From positions 1 to 7,097 of the forward strand of contig JAICMB010000168.1 in the NCBI GenBank assembly GCA_025929455.1: a stretch of DNA of 7,097 nucleotides. The letters run 5' to 3'. Source of the DNA: Bryobacteraceae bacterium. Lineage in GTDB: Bacteria; Acidobacteriota; Terriglobia; Bryobacterales; Bryobacteraceae. A program made the position numbers and the translations under genes. This document shows positions 5,993-7,097 of the stretch, one piece after another. Each line of letters opens with the position of its first letter. Position 1 is the first letter of the stretch. The notes beneath the pieces were generated by a model. The model ran no database searches. It was not told the DNA's origin and saw only the letters and a list, made by a program, of their open reading frames with translations.

Positions 5993-7097
5993 CTATCCGC
6001 CCGCCTGAGTCTTCGGATCTAGCAATTGACGCAGCCTTTCGGCCGATATCCCGCTACGGTCGCCCGCGACCTCGCGCACGGTGCGGCCGGACCGGTAGGC
6101 TTCCTTTGCGATAGCGGCTGCGTTCTCGTAACCGATCTCCGGCGCAAGCGCAGTGCACATGGCGAGCGATTGCTCCACGAATGCTCCGGCGCGCTCGCGG
6201 TCGGCTTCGAGGCCCCGTATGCAGCGCTCCGCGAAATTACGCGACGAAGCCGCGAGCAGGCCGATGCTCTCGAGCAGATCGTACGCCATCACGGGCATCA
6301 TGACGTTCAATTCGAAATTTCCCGCGGCGCAGCACCATGCGATGGTCGCGTCGTAGCCGATCACTTGCGAGCAGACCATGACCAGGCTTTCCGCGATTAC
6401 AGGATTCACTTTGCCCGGCATAATGCTGGAGCCCGGCTGCACGGCGGGCAGCTTCAATTCGCCGAGACCGCAGCGCGGTCCCGATCCCAGCCAGCGAATG
6501 TCGTTCCCGATTTTGGTTAACGTAACGGCGTACGTTCTGAGAGCGCCGCTCAGGAAGCAGACCGCGTCTTTGGCCGCCTGCGCTTCAAAATGGTTCGGCG
6601 CTTCCCGGAACGGCAGGCCCGTGCGCGAGGCGAGTTCACTGATGACGCCCGCGGCAAATCCGGGCACGGCATTGAGACCCGTGCCGACCGCGGTTCCGCC
6701 GAGCGGCAATTCATAGATGCCCTCCAGCGCGGCTTTCGCGCGCGCAGCGCACGCGCTCACCTGCGCGGCGTAACCGCTGAACTCTTGGCCCATGCGCATC
6801 GGCACCGCATCTTGCAGATGCGTTCGGCCGATCTTGATCACGTCATGGAACTGCGCCGCCTTCTCCTTCAGCGCGGACGCGAGGGCGTCCATCGCGGGCA
6901 GCAGATCGCTGTCGACCGTCGTTGCGGCCGCCACATGAATGGCCGTGGGGATCACGTCGTTGCTCGACTGTCCGCGATTGACGTGGTCGTTCGGGTGCGC
7001 CTGCGCGACGTGGCCGATCACCTCGTTGGCGTTCATGTTGGTGGACGTGCCGCTACCGGTCTGAAAAATGTCAACGACGAACTGAGCGTCGTATTTA
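5993..7097 (-). CDS. fumC: Class II fumarate hydratase (partial, 5' end outside window)
   Basis: The minus strand is open from the window edge to TAG at 5993, giving 367 C-terminal residues. It belongs to the fumarase/aspartase superfamily and, as fumarase, interconverts fumarate and L-malate in the TCA cycle as a cytoplasmic tetramer. Visible motifs, numbered from the first visible codon, are DIFQTGSGTSTNMNANE (9-25), GQSSNDVIPTAIH (42-54), GRTHLQDA (90-97, His93 corresponding to the active-site His of E. coli FumC) and the signature GSSIMPGKVNP (222-232) with its catalytic Ser loop. GPRCGLGE (206-213) and FELNVMMPV (261-269) favour fumarase over aspartase, which usually has MPAKVNP. The usual length is about 460 residues, so roughly 95 are missing beyond the right edge; ATG 7036 is internal. 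The gene is convergent with the kinase and shows no break or missing key residue. Confidence 0.93.
   Translation of the reverse strand, partial: KYDAQFVVDIFQTGSGTSTNMNANEVIGHVAQAHPNDHVNRGQSSNDVIPTAIHVAAATTVDSDLLPAMDALASALKEKAAQFHDVIKIGRTHLQDAVPMRMGQEFSGYAAQVSACAARAKAALEGIYELPLGGTAVGTGLNAVPGFAAGVISELASRTGLPFREAPNHFEAQAAKDAVCFLSGALRTYAVTLTKIGNDIRWLGSGPRCGLGELKLPAVQPGSSIMPGKVNPVIAESLVMVCSQVIGYDATIAWCCAAGNFELNVMMPVMAYDLLESIGLLAASSRNFAERCIRGLEADRERAGAFVEQSLAMCTALAPEIGYENAAAIAKEAYRSGRTVREVAGDRSGISAERLRQLLDPKTQAGG

Noticed and set aside
6008..6022. TTCG loop hairpin near the fumarase 3' end as a terminator.
   Set aside because: Only about three base pairs can form around the loop, one of them a wobble, and there is no T-run; it also lies in codons of the conserved C-terminus.
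5993..7097. Aspartate ammonia-lyase as an alternative to fumarase.
   Set aside because: GPRCGLGE, MPGKVNP and FELNVMMPV match class II fumarases; aspartases usually have MPAKVNP. The missing N-terminus leaves slight doubt.
1..7097. CRISPR array, insertion sequence, tRNA/rRNA, phage or defence genes.
   Set aside because: No direct-repeat array, transposase motif, terminal inverted repeats, RNA gene or defence-family protein could be seen on either strand.

Overview
The window is GC-rich coding DNA that looks like Acidobacteriota, probably the Solibacter/Bryobacter side of the phylum. Three protein families point there: an outer-membrane receptor with a carboxypeptidase-regulatory-like N-terminal domain and the 'DLPLNGRD ... 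LLDGATN ... VVTKSGTNQFHGS' signature, a Ser/Thr kinase joined through one membrane segment to a long PD40 beta-propeller, and a Tat-exported two-lobed acetyl-xylan-esterase-like hydrolase. The assignment is inferred from protein style; no rRNA or other marker is present.

Layout: (1) 1-757, minus strand: the first 252 codons of a TonB-dependent receptor-type protein, cut by the left edge. (2) 799-2931, minus strand: a complete 710-residue secreted alpha/beta hydrolase. It is transcribed toward the receptor and separated from it by 41 bp, so the two probably form an operon in the order hydrolase, then receptor. (3) 2932-3231: a 300-bp divergent intergenic region, AT-richer than its surroundings, which must hold the start signals for both sides. 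(4) 3232-5985, plus strand: a complete receptor-like Ser/Thr protein kinase, best started at ATG 3232 (917 residues). (5) 5993-7097, minus strand: the C-terminal 367 residues of a class II fumarase, convergent with the kinase (7 bp between stop codons) and cut by the right edge.

Functional reading: the hydrolase/receptor pair looks like an envelope unit in which a secreted esterase acts on an ester substrate and an outer-membrane protein binds or imports something related. The divergently encoded kinase carries a complete catalytic motif set and about twelve propeller repeats on the far side of the membrane, so it could sense an envelope signal, but nothing in the sequence ties it to the neighbouring operon. 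Fumarase is a TCA-cycle housekeeping gene and seems unrelated.

I found no mobile element, CRISPR array, tRNA/rRNA, phage gene or defence system. I do not see a clearly new system. The most distinctive points are the hydrolase-receptor linkage, the hydrolase's second lobe without a visible nucleophile, the large double-propeller sensor on the kinase, and a possible near-leaderless start for the hydrolase.
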